From Planctomycetota bacterium (GTDB lineage: Bacteria > Planctomycetota > UBA8742 > UBA2392), in the NCBI GenBank assembly GCA_020638675.1, contig JACKID010000003.1, forward strand, positions 124,001 through 188,000: DNA of 64,000 nucleotides, given 5' to 3'. This document shows positions 40,814 to 49,051 of this stretch, in pieces. The translations under genes and the position numbers were made by a program. The notes beneath the pieces were generated by a model. The model was not told the origin of the DNA and did no database searches. It was given only the letters and a program-made list of their open reading frames with translations. Position 1 is the stretch's first letter. Every line of letters begins with the position of its first letter.

Positions 40814-40845
40814 AAAACAGCCCCCTCCGTAGAGGGGGCTGTTTT
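40814..40845. terminator. Bidirectional terminator
   Basis: AAAACAGCCCCCTC (40814-40827) pairs perfectly over 14 bp with GAGGGGGCTGTTTT (40832-40845), loop CGTA, with A and T runs at the ends. It lies downstream of the coiled-coil gene on the minus strand and upstream of the Sel1 gene. Confidence 0.88.
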
Positions 40846-40856
40846 TGCGTTCCACG

Positions 40857-41705
40857 CTACTTGCCAAGGCCCTTCAACTCTTTGCGCAGGGCGTTGGCCT
40901 TGTCCTTCAGCTCGCCGATCTGTTCCTCGATCTTTCGGGCTTCCTTCTTGCTGTCAGTCTCCTCGGCCTTTTCCTTCAGCGCGGCAATCTTGCGCTCGAT
41001 GTCGCCGATAGCGTTCTGCAACTCGTCACGCAGGCGTTCGCGGTCAGCGCCCTTTTCGGGCTCGCGGTCCCGCTTGCCCATCTTCTCGAGTGTGTTCTCA
41101 AGCTCTTCAATCGCTTTCTTCACCTGCTCGCGGCGTTCGCCCTCGGATTCCTTCAGGCGCTTCCGCAGTTGCTCAAGCTTCTCTTCGAGCTGTTCGCGGT
41201 TGGGGCGCTCGGCATTCGGGCGATCCATGCCGGGCATGCGGGGCATTTCGGGCATGCCTCGGGGCATGTCGCGCGGCTGCATGTCCGGACGCGGAATCGG
41301 CTGCCAGCGCAGACCGCCATCGCCGTCGGCGAGCGTGAAAGTCTCGCCGGTCGCGGTATTCAGCAACAGGGCGCGTTCGCGAACGGTGACGATCTGCCAG
41401 GTACCCGGCTGCGGGGCGCCCTGCATGCGCATCATCGGCATTTCGGCCATGCGTGGCTGGCCGCCACGTGGCGCCTCCGGGGCGCGGGGCGTTTCGACGC
41501 GGCGACGCTGGACGTACCACTCGCCGTCTTTCAGCTCTACGGACTCGATGATCTCGCCGTCCTCTACTTCGACGATCCTGGGCTCTTTGGTTTCAACGCG
41601 GCGTGTTTCGCGGCGCGCGTCCTGGGCGTCGTTGCCCGGTACGCTGAACGCACCGACAACGCCCGTAATCAGGATCGCAGCGGACGCAACAATCAGCTTC
41701 TGCAT
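40857..41705 (-). CDS. Exported Arg/Glu-rich coiled-coil protein
   Basis: The protein has 282 residues from ATG 41705, which gives a signal peptide (MQKLIVASAAILITGVVGAFS). A short beta-rich part has a WQIVTVRERALLLNTATGETF strand set. A Met/Pro/Arg-rich linker (MPRGMPEMPRMPGMDRP) follows. The C-terminal 120 residues are a long charged coiled coil. No domain is recognised. It would lie outside the cytoplasm. A strong terminator follows it. The function is unknown. Confidence 0.65.
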   Translation of the reverse strand: MQKLIVASAAILITGVVGAFSVPGNDAQDARRETRRVETKEPRIVEVEDGEIIESVELKDGEWYVQRRRVETPRAPEAPRGGQPRMAEMPMMRMQGAPQPGTWQIVTVRERALLLNTATGETFTLADGDGGLRWQPIPRPDMQPRDMPRGMPEMPRMPGMDRPNAERPNREQLEEKLEQLRKRLKESEGERREQVKKAIEELENTLEKMGKRDREPEKGADRERLRDELQNAIGDIERKIAALKEKAEETDSKKEARKIEEQIGELKDKANALRKELKGLGK

Positions 41706-41813
41706 GGGAATGGCCTCCGGTAAGTGTTTGTTTCCTTTGTTAATACGCCTGGCATTGGGCCGCGTAACGCGAAATCTGCGCATTTCCCCGCCTGCACTGC
41801 TATAAAGCCGAAC

Positions 41814-43352
41814 ATGTCGACTGAGCCATTCGCTGCCATCTACCACCAGCGCACCAAGTACCACCCTGAAACCATCAACCAGGGCCACGCGATCGACTGG
41901 AGCAACCCGCCGGACCAGTTCAAGGAATACGCCGGCGCGCCCCGCTTTGAGCTGCGCCCATACCTGCCAACAGGCGAAACCGAGGACTGGCAGGCCACGG
42001 TAAACCTGCAAGACAAAGAAGGCCCGTTTTCGCTGCCGCAACTTTCAAAGCTGCTGTTCGCCACAAACGGCGTCACGGCCATGGCACTGAGCGGGGGCCA
42101 GAAACTGCTGTTCCGCGCAGCGCCCAGCGCAGGCGCGCTGTACCCGACCGATCTCTACCTTGTGGTGCGCAACCACGCCGACCTGCCGGACGGGGTCTTC
42201 TATTACCACGTGCGCGACCACGCGCTGCTGGAGGTCTTCCCCAAGGGGCTCGGGCCGGACGGTGAAGAGTTATTCCGCCGTCTGTCGGCGGCCTGCTTCA
42301 ACGACCCGGCCATCGCCGGCGCAGACGTGGCCATGGTTGCCACGGCCGTGTTCTGGCGTTCAAGCTGGCGTTACGGCGACCGCGCCTATCGCCGTTGTCT
42401 GCTGGATACCGGCCACGTGCTGGGCAATTTCGACATCATTGCCCCGAAGCTGGGGTTGGGCGTAACCGGCACGGCTGGTTTCGTGGACCACGAAGTGGCG
42501 GAGCTGCTGGCGATTCCCGAAGACAAGGAAGGCGCGCTGGCGGTGTTCAGCCTGCATGAATTGTCCGAGGCCGACGAGATCAAGCTGGGGCCGAGCGCAC
42601 GCGCCTCCAGCGACGTCGAGCCGAAACCGACCGACGACGCGATTATGGGCATTCACGCCGCAAGCTCGATCCGACGCGAGGACGCCGCCAAGGCCGTCGC
42701 GCACGATCCCGAGGGCGACGACTTCCTGCTGAACCCGAAGTACGCATTCGCGTCCGGAACGAAACTGAAAACCAGCGGCATAGACCTGAATGAGCAGATC
42801 GAAATTGCCATTCTGCGCCGCCGCAGCACGCGGGTCCTGAATCGCGAGCCCCTGCGGCTTTCAGAGCTGGCTGACCTGCTGGCGTTCGCTTACCGCCCGG
42901 ACCTGAGCCTGCCACCGGAGCAGCAGCCGCAATATTTTGACACCTCGCTGCTGGAGACTTTCCTGGTCGTGAATTCCGTGCAGGACCTGGAGCCGGGCGT
43001 CTACCACTTCGCACCGAACTTCATGGAACTGCTCAGCGTGCGGCGCGGCAGCGTTCGAAACGAGATCTTCCATCTGGCACTCGGCCAGGAGCTCGCGCGC
43101 GACGCGAGCGTGGTCGTCGTCCACACGGCCGACCTGGAGGCTGCAACAAAGAAGTACGGCAGCCGCGCGTACCGCTATCTGCACCTCGACGCCGGGCATA
43201 TAGGCGAGCGATTGAACGTCGGCGCGATTCGGCTCGAGCTCGGCGTATCGGGCATCGGCGGCTTCTTCGATGACGAAGTGAACGAGCTGTTGAATATTCC
43301 CGAGAAGGAATTGTGCGTCTACATTACCTGTCTCGGGCGACCTGCGAACTGA
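41814..43352 (+). CDS. SagB/ThcOx-type flavin oxidoreductase with two nitroreductase domains
   Basis: The protein has 512 residues from ATG 41814, twice the length of a single nitroreductase domain. Domain 1 (about 55-255) and domain 2 (about 325-512) each show the SagB pattern: (F/L)RAAPSAGALYPTDLYLVV in the first, and a matching LSELADLLAFAYR-like entry and VYHFAPNFMELLSVRRG in the second. Both end in YRRCLLDTGHVLGN and YRYLHLDAGHIGER. SagB/ThcOx proteins oxidise azolines in peptide natural products. No cyclodehydratase (YcaO) gene or precursor peptide is nearby, so a different role is likely. Confidence 0.85.
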   Translation: MSTEPFAAIYHQRTKYHPETINQGHAIDWSNPPDQFKEYAGAPRFELRPYLPTGETEDWQATVNLQDKEGPFSLPQLSKLLFATNGVTAMALSGGQKLLFRAAPSAGALYPTDLYLVVRNHADLPDGVFYYHVRDHALLEVFPKGLGPDGEELFRRLSAACFNDPAIAGADVAMVATAVFWRSSWRYGDRAYRRCLLDTGHVLGNFDIIAPKLGLGVTGTAGFVDHEVAELLAIPEDKEGALAVFSLHELSEADEIKLGPSARASSDVEPKPTDDAIMGIHAASSIRREDAAKAVAHDPEGDDFLLNPKYAFASGTKLKTSGIDLNEQIEIAILRRRSTRVLNREPLRLSELADLLAFAYRPDLSLPPEQQPQYFDTSLLETFLVVNSVQDLEPGVYHFAPNFMELLSVRRGSVRNEIFHLALGQELARDASVVVVHTADLEAATKKYGSRAYRYLHLDAGHIGERLNVGAIRLELGVSGIGGFFDDEVNELLNIPEKELCVYITCLGRPAN

Positions 43353-43354
43353 TC

Positions 43355-44659
43355 ATGATTGCAACCAAGCCAAAACTGAATCCGGTCCGCAGCAAGGCGC
43401 TGAAAGAAGTGCGCCACGAGGCGACGTTGTCCTGCGGCATGAAGCTGATCTTTGCCCCGCGCGCAGGCTTCACGAAGAAGATTGCGTTCGTGGTCGCGGA
43501 CTACGGCAGCACCGACAGCACCTGGCTGCGCAACGGCAAACGCGTCACCGTGCCGGACGGCATCGCCCACTTTCTAGAACACCAGGTGTTCAAGAAGGCG
43601 CATGGCGACCTGAGCGACGCCTTCACCGCGCGCGGTGCATATTGCAACGCGCACACTAGCCACACGCAGACGGCCTATTACTTCGAGTGCGTCGAGCAGT
43701 TCGAGGAGAACCTCGACACGCTGCTTGAGCTGGCGCTGACGCCGTTCTTCGACAAGCGCCTGGTAGATATCGAACGCGACATCATCATCCAGGAGATCAA
43801 CCAGTACCGCGACCACCCGGGTTGGGTCGGCTTCCAGCAGATGCTGGAGGCCCTGTACGTCAAGCACCCGCTGCGGATCGATATCGCCGGCACGGCCGAG
43901 ACGGTCAGCGCGGTTACACCTGACCTGCTGGCCATGTGCCATGGCACGTTCTATCACCCGACCAACCTGACGCTGGTGATTACCGGCGACTTCGAGCCGG
44001 CCGCCGTGCTGAAGCTGGCGGACAAGCTGGCGGACAAGTGGGCGCCGCCCTTGCCCGCGGCGGGGTTCACACGCGTGCGCCCGTCTGAGCCGAAGAAAGT
44101 CGCAAAACACAAGGCGGTTCGGCGCATGTTCATCCAGCGCCCGCGGCTGTTGATCGGGTTCAAGGACGCCCAGCAGCCCGACGGCGACGCACTGGTGCTG
44201 CGCGACGTACTGTCTTCGCTGGCGCTGGACGCGCTGTTCAGCAAGGAAAGCGAAGCCTACGAGAAGCTGTACGAGACGCGGCTGATCGGCGGCGACTTCG
44301 GCGCGGGCTACCAGGCCGAATCGGGCTTCGGCTATGCGGTGATCGGCGGCGAAACGCCGGACGCAGGCAAGCTTGAGGCCGAGGTCATCAAGATCCTGAA
44401 GCAGGCCCGCAAGAACGGCATCGACCCGGACGTACTCGAGCGCAAGCGCCGCAAGTACCTCGGCCAGTTCCTGCGCGCTTTCAACGAGCCGGAGGGCACG
44501 GCGTATGCCTACATCGGCGCGCTGAGCCAGGGCAGCGAGCTGTTCGACGTCCCGGGCATGATCGACAAGATTACAGTCAAGCAGGTCAATGACCGCATCA
44601 AGGAGCTGCTGACACCGAACAACTACGCCGCCAGCGTGCTGCTGCCGCAGGCGGGCTAG
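43355..44659 (+). CDS. M16-family (pitrilysin/insulinase) metallopeptidase
   Basis: The protein has 434 residues. The inverted zinc motif is HFLEH, with His72, Glu75 and His76. The distal Glu lies in the IERDIIIQEINQYRDH region (about 145-160). The domain pair M16 plus inactive M16_C is full length. It resembles the YfmH-type members of the family. It begins 2 bases after the SagB-type gene's stop, so both belong to one operon. This pairing of an oxidoreductase with a peptidase recalls RiPP maturation gene sets, but no precursor gene is visible. Probably cytosolic, since no signal peptide is seen. Confidence 0.88.
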   Translation: MIATKPKLNPVRSKALKEVRHEATLSCGMKLIFAPRAGFTKKIAFVVADYGSTDSTWLRNGKRVTVPDGIAHFLEHQVFKKAHGDLSDAFTARGAYCNAHTSHTQTAYYFECVEQFEENLDTLLELALTPFFDKRLVDIERDIIIQEINQYRDHPGWVGFQQMLEALYVKHPLRIDIAGTAETVSAVTPDLLAMCHGTFYHPTNLTLVITGDFEPAAVLKLADKLADKWAPPLPAAGFTRVRPSEPKKVAKHKAVRRMFIQRPRLLIGFKDAQQPDGDALVLRDVLSSLALDALFSKESEAYEKLYETRLIGGDFGAGYQAESGFGYAVIGGETPDAGKLEAEVIKILKQARKNGIDPDVLERKRRKYLGQFLRAFNEPEGTAYAYIGALSQGSELFDVPGMIDKITVKQVNDRIKELLTPNNYAASVLLPQAG

Positions 44660-44684
44660 TGGCACGGACATTCCTGTCCGCGCA

Positions 44685-45035
44685 CTACTTCTTCTTGCCC
44701 TTTGTTTTCTTCGGTTTCTTCTTGCCGGCAATGCTTATCGGGTGCTGAGACCACTCCGCCAACCTGGCCGGGTCTTCCAGTACTTCCGCCGGTACAGCCC
44801 AGTAGCCGTTCATGACGTGCCCGGCCCAGGGCTCGAACGCATGGCTGTCGGCCTTTTCGAAGCGCGGGCGATTGCCGTCGTCCACCTTCAGGTACAGCTC
44901 GTCGTCGTCCACCAGCGCGAAGCACTTGCCCTCGAAGTACACACCCGCGCCGCCGAACATCTTGCGGCTGCTGACCTCGCCCAGCTCGCGGAATTGCTCA
45001 AGCACGTATTGCAGGAATTCTTCGCTGACCGCCAT
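44685..45035 (-). CDS. TfoX N-terminal domain protein
   Basis: The protein has 116 residues from ATG 45035. The TfoX/Sxy N-terminal domain is complete (SSRKMFGGAGVYFEGKCFALVDDDELYLKV, then GHVMNGYWAVPAEVLED). It lacks the C-terminal TfoX domain. A Lys-rich tail (KKKPKKTKGKKK) ends the protein. TfoX-like proteins help control competence in some bacteria, but lone N-terminal domains are widespread and unassigned. The gene is divergent from the DUF255 gene, with 54 bases between starts. Confidence 0.85.
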   Translation of the reverse strand: MAVSEEFLQYVLEQFRELGEVSSRKMFGGAGVYFEGKCFALVDDDELYLKVDDGNRPRFEKADSHAFEPWAGHVMNGYWAVPAEVLEDPARLAEWSQHPISIAGKKKPKKTKGKKK

Positions 45036-45089
45036 GGTTTCCCCTGCCACGGAGTATAGGTTGAGGCGCGACAACCAAGAAAGGCGGCC

Positions 45090-47168
45090 ATGACCGAGCA
45101 CAAAGCCAACGCACTCGCAAACGAATCCAGCCCGTACCTGCTGCAGCACGCGCACAACCCCGTCGACTGGATGCCATGGGGCGACGCCGCGTTCGAGCGC
45201 GCGAAGAGTGAGAACAAGCTCGTGTTCCTCAGCATCGGCTACGCCACATGCCACTGGTGCCACGTGATGGAGCGCGAGTCGTTCGAGAACGTCAAGATCG
45301 CCGAGTACATGAACGAGCACTTCGTCTGCGTAAAGGTCGACCGCGAAGAACGCCCCGACATCGACGCCGTCTACATGGCCGTCACCCAAGCCCTGAACGA
45401 AGGCCGCGGCGGCTGGCCCATGAGCCTCTTTCTGACACCGGACAAGCTGCCGATCACGGCCGGCACCTACTTCCCGCCCGAGGACCGCTACGGGCGTGCG
45501 GGGTTCAACAGCGTGCTCAAGCGCATGGTGGAACTGTGGAGCAGCGAGCGCGAAAAGCTTGTGCAGCAGGCCGCCGAGATCACCGACTGGCTCCGCAAGC
45601 AGGGTGCGCCGGAGGGCGGCGGCGAGTTGTCCGACGCGCCCCTGCGCGAGAACTACGCCACGCTGAAGCTGAGCTTCGATGAGCGCTACGGCGGCTTCGA
45701 GAAATCGCCCAAGTTCCCGACGCCGCACCGTCTGCAGGCGCTGATGCGCTGGCACAAGCACACTGGCGACGATGAGCCGCTGCGACTGGCCGAGCACACG
45801 CTGAAGTGCATGACGCTCGGCGGCATTCACGACCAGATCGGCGGCGGCTTCCATCGCTACTCAACCGATCGCGAATGGCTGACGCCGCACTTCGAAAAAA
45901 TGCTCTACGACCAGGCCCTGCTGCTGGAGGCGTTTCTCGACGCCTGGCAGATCACCGGCAAGAAACAGTACGCCGAGACCGCACACAACATCTGCGGCTA
46001 CGTGCTGCGCGATCTGCGCGACGAGGCGGGCGGCTTCCACTCGGCCGAGGACGCGGACAGCGAAGGCGAAGAAGGCAAGTTCTACGTTTGGACCTACGAC
46101 GAGCTTCGGACAATTCTCGGCGCAGACGCCGACCTCGCGGGCTTCGTTTGGGGCTGCGTCGAGGCGGGCAACTATTTCGATGAGTCCACGCACGAACGTA
46201 CCGGCGCCAACATCCTGCACCTGCCACGCACCGTCGCGGAGAGCGCCAAGCAGCGCTCGATGGAAGAAGACGAGTTGCACCGCAAGATCTTCGAGTGGCG
46301 CGGCAAGCTCTTCGACCTGCGCTGCACCCGCGTTCGCCCGTTGCTCGACGACAAGGTCTTGACCGACTGGAACGGATTGATGATCGGCGCAATGGCGCGC
46401 GCCGGGGCCGTACTGAATGACGACCGCTACATCAAGGCTGCGCAAGAAGCGGCCGCGTTCATGCTCGAACAGATGAACGACAACGGCCGACTGCTGCACC
46501 GGTATCGCAAGGGCCAGGCGGGCATCCCGGGCTACGCCGAGGACTACGCGTTCCTGGCCAACGGGCTGTTCCAGCTCTACGAGGCAGACTTCGACACCCG
46601 CTGGCTCGCCGAGGCCGACCGCCTCGCGGGCGAGATGATCCGCCTGTTCCGACATGAGAACGGACTGCTGTACACACAAGGCAGCGACGACCCGGACGTG
46701 ATGATCGCCAGGAACACCAACGTGTTCGACGGCGCGATTCCCGCCGCGAACTCGGCGGGCGCGTACGCACTGGTGAGACTCGGGCGTCTGCTGCAGAAAG
46801 AAGAATACACGGCCGCGGGCGCCGACATTTTGAAGACTCTGTCCCAAAGGCTTCAGCAGATGTCCGTCGCACACTGCTACGCGCTGCTTGCGTTGGAATG
46901 GCTCGTGTTGCCCGTCCGCGAAGTGGTCATCGCCGGGCCTCGCGCGGACACTGCTACGATGCTTGCTGAGCTGCGCTCCCGCTTTCTGCCGCGAACCGTT
47001 GTCGCCTTGCACGAGCCCGACGAGGCCGGTGTGGCCATCCGCAAGCTCGTGCCTTTCGTGGCCGAGCAGAAGGCAACGAACGGCAAACCGACGGCATACG
47101 TGTGCGAGAACTACACGTGCAGCGCGCCGGTGACCGACCCCTCGGCACTTGCCTCGTTGCTGGCTTGA
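45090..47168 (+). CDS. DUF255/thioredoxin-domain protein (YyaL/SPATA20 family)
   Basis: The protein has 692 residues, the family's usual length. The N-terminal thioredoxin-like domain has the CxxC motif in GYATCHWCHVMERESFE. A long alpha/alpha-barrel region resembling sugar epimerases follows (GGFHRYSTDREWLTPHFEKMLYDQALLLEAFLDA). The biochemical role of this widespread family is not settled. It starts with the very typical NALANESSPYLLQHAHNPVDWMPWG. No signal peptide, so it is likely cytosolic. Confidence 0.92.
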   Translation: MTEHKANALANESSPYLLQHAHNPVDWMPWGDAAFERAKSENKLVFLSIGYATCHWCHVMERESFENVKIAEYMNEHFVCVKVDREERPDIDAVYMAVTQALNEGRGGWPMSLFLTPDKLPITAGTYFPPEDRYGRAGFNSVLKRMVELWSSEREKLVQQAAEITDWLRKQGAPEGGGELSDAPLRENYATLKLSFDERYGGFEKSPKFPTPHRLQALMRWHKHTGDDEPLRLAEHTLKCMTLGGIHDQIGGGFHRYSTDREWLTPHFEKMLYDQALLLEAFLDAWQITGKKQYAETAHNICGYVLRDLRDEAGGFHSAEDADSEGEEGKFYVWTYDELRTILGADADLAGFVWGCVEAGNYFDESTHERTGANILHLPRTVAESAKQRSMEEDELHRKIFEWRGKLFDLRCTRVRPLLDDKVLTDWNGLMIGAMARAGAVLNDDRYIKAAQEAAAFMLEQMNDNGRLLHRYRKGQAGIPGYAEDYAFLANGLFQLYEADFDTRWLAEADRLAGEMIRLFRHENGLLYTQGSDDPDVMIARNTNVFDGAIPAANSAGAYALVRLGRLLQKEEYTAAGADILKTLSQRLQQMSVAHCYALLALEWLVLPVREVVIAGPRADTATMLAELRSRFLPRTVVALHEPDEAGVAIRKLVPFVAEQKATNGKPTAYVCENYTCSAPVTDPSALASLLA

Positions 47169-48956
47169 TCAGCCGGGTATGGGATATGCACGGCGTTCGA
47201 AGATGAAACCGCTGCGACCGCGTTTCTTGGTCTCGGACTTCACCCGCTTTTTCAGACCGGCGGCGAGCTGGCCCAGCAACGCCGGGTGCGGCGCCTTGGT
47301 CATCTTGTCGCTGCCGATCACGGCCAGGCTGATGGTCGTCAGCGGCACCTGCACGGATGCGCCATTGCGATTGGTGGCCAGGTAGTGCCCTCGGTCCCGG
47401 TCCTCGGCGTTGAACAGTTCAAGCTTGCGACGATCGAACTCTTCGCAGACGGCCTTCAGCCCGTCCGCCGATGCGTGATCCCCACACACGACAATGAAGT
47501 CATCGCCGCCAACATGTCCCAGGCGTGCCCCCGGGGACAACTGTTCCGCGTGGTCGCGCAGCACGTTGGCCGCGAGGCGGATCACTTCATCGCCCATCGT
47601 GAATCCGTACGCGTCGTTGTATTCCTTGAAGTGGTCAAGATCGGCGTACACAACGCTGTAGGTGCTGCATTCAAGCGTCTCGCCCAGCCACCCTTGGATG
47701 GTGCGGTTGCCGGGCAGGTTCGTGAGCGGGTTGGCGTCCATTGCAAATTGCAACTCCAGCTCAACGCTGCGCTGCAGCAATTGCTTCATCGTGACGGTGC
47801 CCTGGAAGGCACCGTTGGCGTCCACGACAAGGATCGGGTCGTACAGGTCCTCGCGCAGCCGGTCCATCGCGAGGCGCGCAAGCGCGATCACGTGCATGTC
47901 CATCTGCACGATGAGCGGGTCACCGGTCGCCACCAGGTCCACCGGCCTGCGCTCGAACAGGGAGTAGCCGTAGCGCCAGCCAGTAACCTGAAACAGTTTT
48001 TCGCGAGTCACCAGCGCCTGAGGCTGGTCCGCGTCCACAATCACGGCGTGGTCGGCACGGGGGCGCTCGCGAAACCATGCAATCGCCTCTTCCGTAGTCA
48101 TCTCGCCACGGGCGAATGTCTCGCAACCGGTAACGAGGCGCCCCACGGATTCGTCGATCGCGCTCAGCCGCTTCTGGTGCCGGCGCGAAGTCTCCAGCAC
48201 TCGCCGGCGTACTTCGTCAGTTGGTTCCGGCGGCTCAAATTGAGGCTTGGCAAACAGGAAACCCTGGGCATAGCGGATGCCCAGCTTCACGAGCGTTTCA
48301 AGCTCGGCCCAGGTCTCGACGCCCTCCGCGATCAGGCTGGCGTTCATGTTCGACGCGAGCCCGACCAACGAGCGAACCAGCATCTGCTTGTAAGGCCGCT
48401 TGTCGACGTCGCGCGTGATCTCCATGTCGAGCTTCAGGAAGTGAGGGTGTGCCGAAATCAGCGTGGTAAGCCCGCTGTGGCCTGAGCCGAAGTCGTCCAG
48501 CGCGACGCGAAACCCGCGCGAGATGTAGTGGTGAATCGCAGCCTCGAAGTTTTCGTAGTCGCTGATCGACTCCTTCTCGGTTATCTCGATGACCAGGTTG
48601 GACTGGTCCAGCCCGTGAGCCGCGAGCGTGCGTGGGTTGAAACTGTCGCGGAAGCGCGGGTCGCGCAGAATGCCCGGGCTTACGTTGATGAAGAACCGGG
48701 CGTGCCGCAGCGACTCACCGAGTTTGCCGATGGCGCGCATGGCGGCGGTGCGGCACGCGGCCTCCAACTCCCATGTCGCGTTGCGCTGGCGCGCCTTCTC
48801 GATCAGCGGCTCGAAGCCGGCATCATACGCCTCCACGTGGCGTGACAGCGCCTCGTACGCCATCACGTTGCCGGTCAACAGGTTGACGATCGGCTGGAAC
48901 GCCGTGCGAACCGAGTCTGCCTCGATGCGCTGCACTAGCTCAGTGAGGCGAGGCAT
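47169..48956 (-). CDS. EAL-CBS-GGDEF protein of c-di-GMP signalling
   Basis: The protein has 595 residues. The N-terminal EAL domain (about 15-240) keeps the core motifs: YEALSR, INVSPGILRD, EITEKESI, DDFGSGHSG and AEGVETWAE. It may be an active phosphodiesterase. A CBS pair (about 270-400) follows. The C-terminal GGDEF domain (about 410-570) has GHVGGDDFIVV, in which the GGDEF signature reads GGDDF. Cyclase activity is therefore uncertain. There are no membrane helices. It is convergent with the DUF255 gene, with abutting stops. Confidence 0.9.
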   Translation of the reverse strand: MPRLTELVQRIEADSVRTAFQPIVNLLTGNVMAYEALSRHVEAYDAGFEPLIEKARQRNATWELEAACRTAAMRAIGKLGESLRHARFFINVSPGILRDPRFRDSFNPRTLAAHGLDQSNLVIEITEKESISDYENFEAAIHHYISRGFRVALDDFGSGHSGLTTLISAHPHFLKLDMEITRDVDKRPYKQMLVRSLVGLASNMNASLIAEGVETWAELETLVKLGIRYAQGFLFAKPQFEPPEPTDEVRRRVLETSRRHQKRLSAIDESVGRLVTGCETFARGEMTTEEAIAWFRERPRADHAVIVDADQPQALVTREKLFQVTGWRYGYSLFERRPVDLVATGDPLIVQMDMHVIALARLAMDRLREDLYDPILVVDANGAFQGTVTMKQLLQRSVELELQFAMDANPLTNLPGNRTIQGWLGETLECSTYSVVYADLDHFKEYNDAYGFTMGDEVIRLAANVLRDHAEQLSPGARLGHVGGDDFIVVCGDHASADGLKAVCEEFDRRKLELFNAEDRDRGHYLATNRNGASVQVPLTTISLAVIGSDKMTKAPHPALLGQLAAGLKKRVKSETKKRGRSGFIFERRAYPIPG

Positions 48957-49051
48957 GAGGAACCTCTGGTCGTGATGCGACCTGAAAGTTTATGCGGCAC
49001 AGTTAAAGATGGCGTAAAGCCCGAGCGGGAATCAGGCGGTATTTGTTCCGC

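Noticed and set aside
47169..48956. Active diguanylate cyclase
   Set aside because: The signature reads GGDDF rather than GGDEF or GGEEF, so activity cannot be assumed; it is reported only as an EAL-CBS-GGDEF protein.
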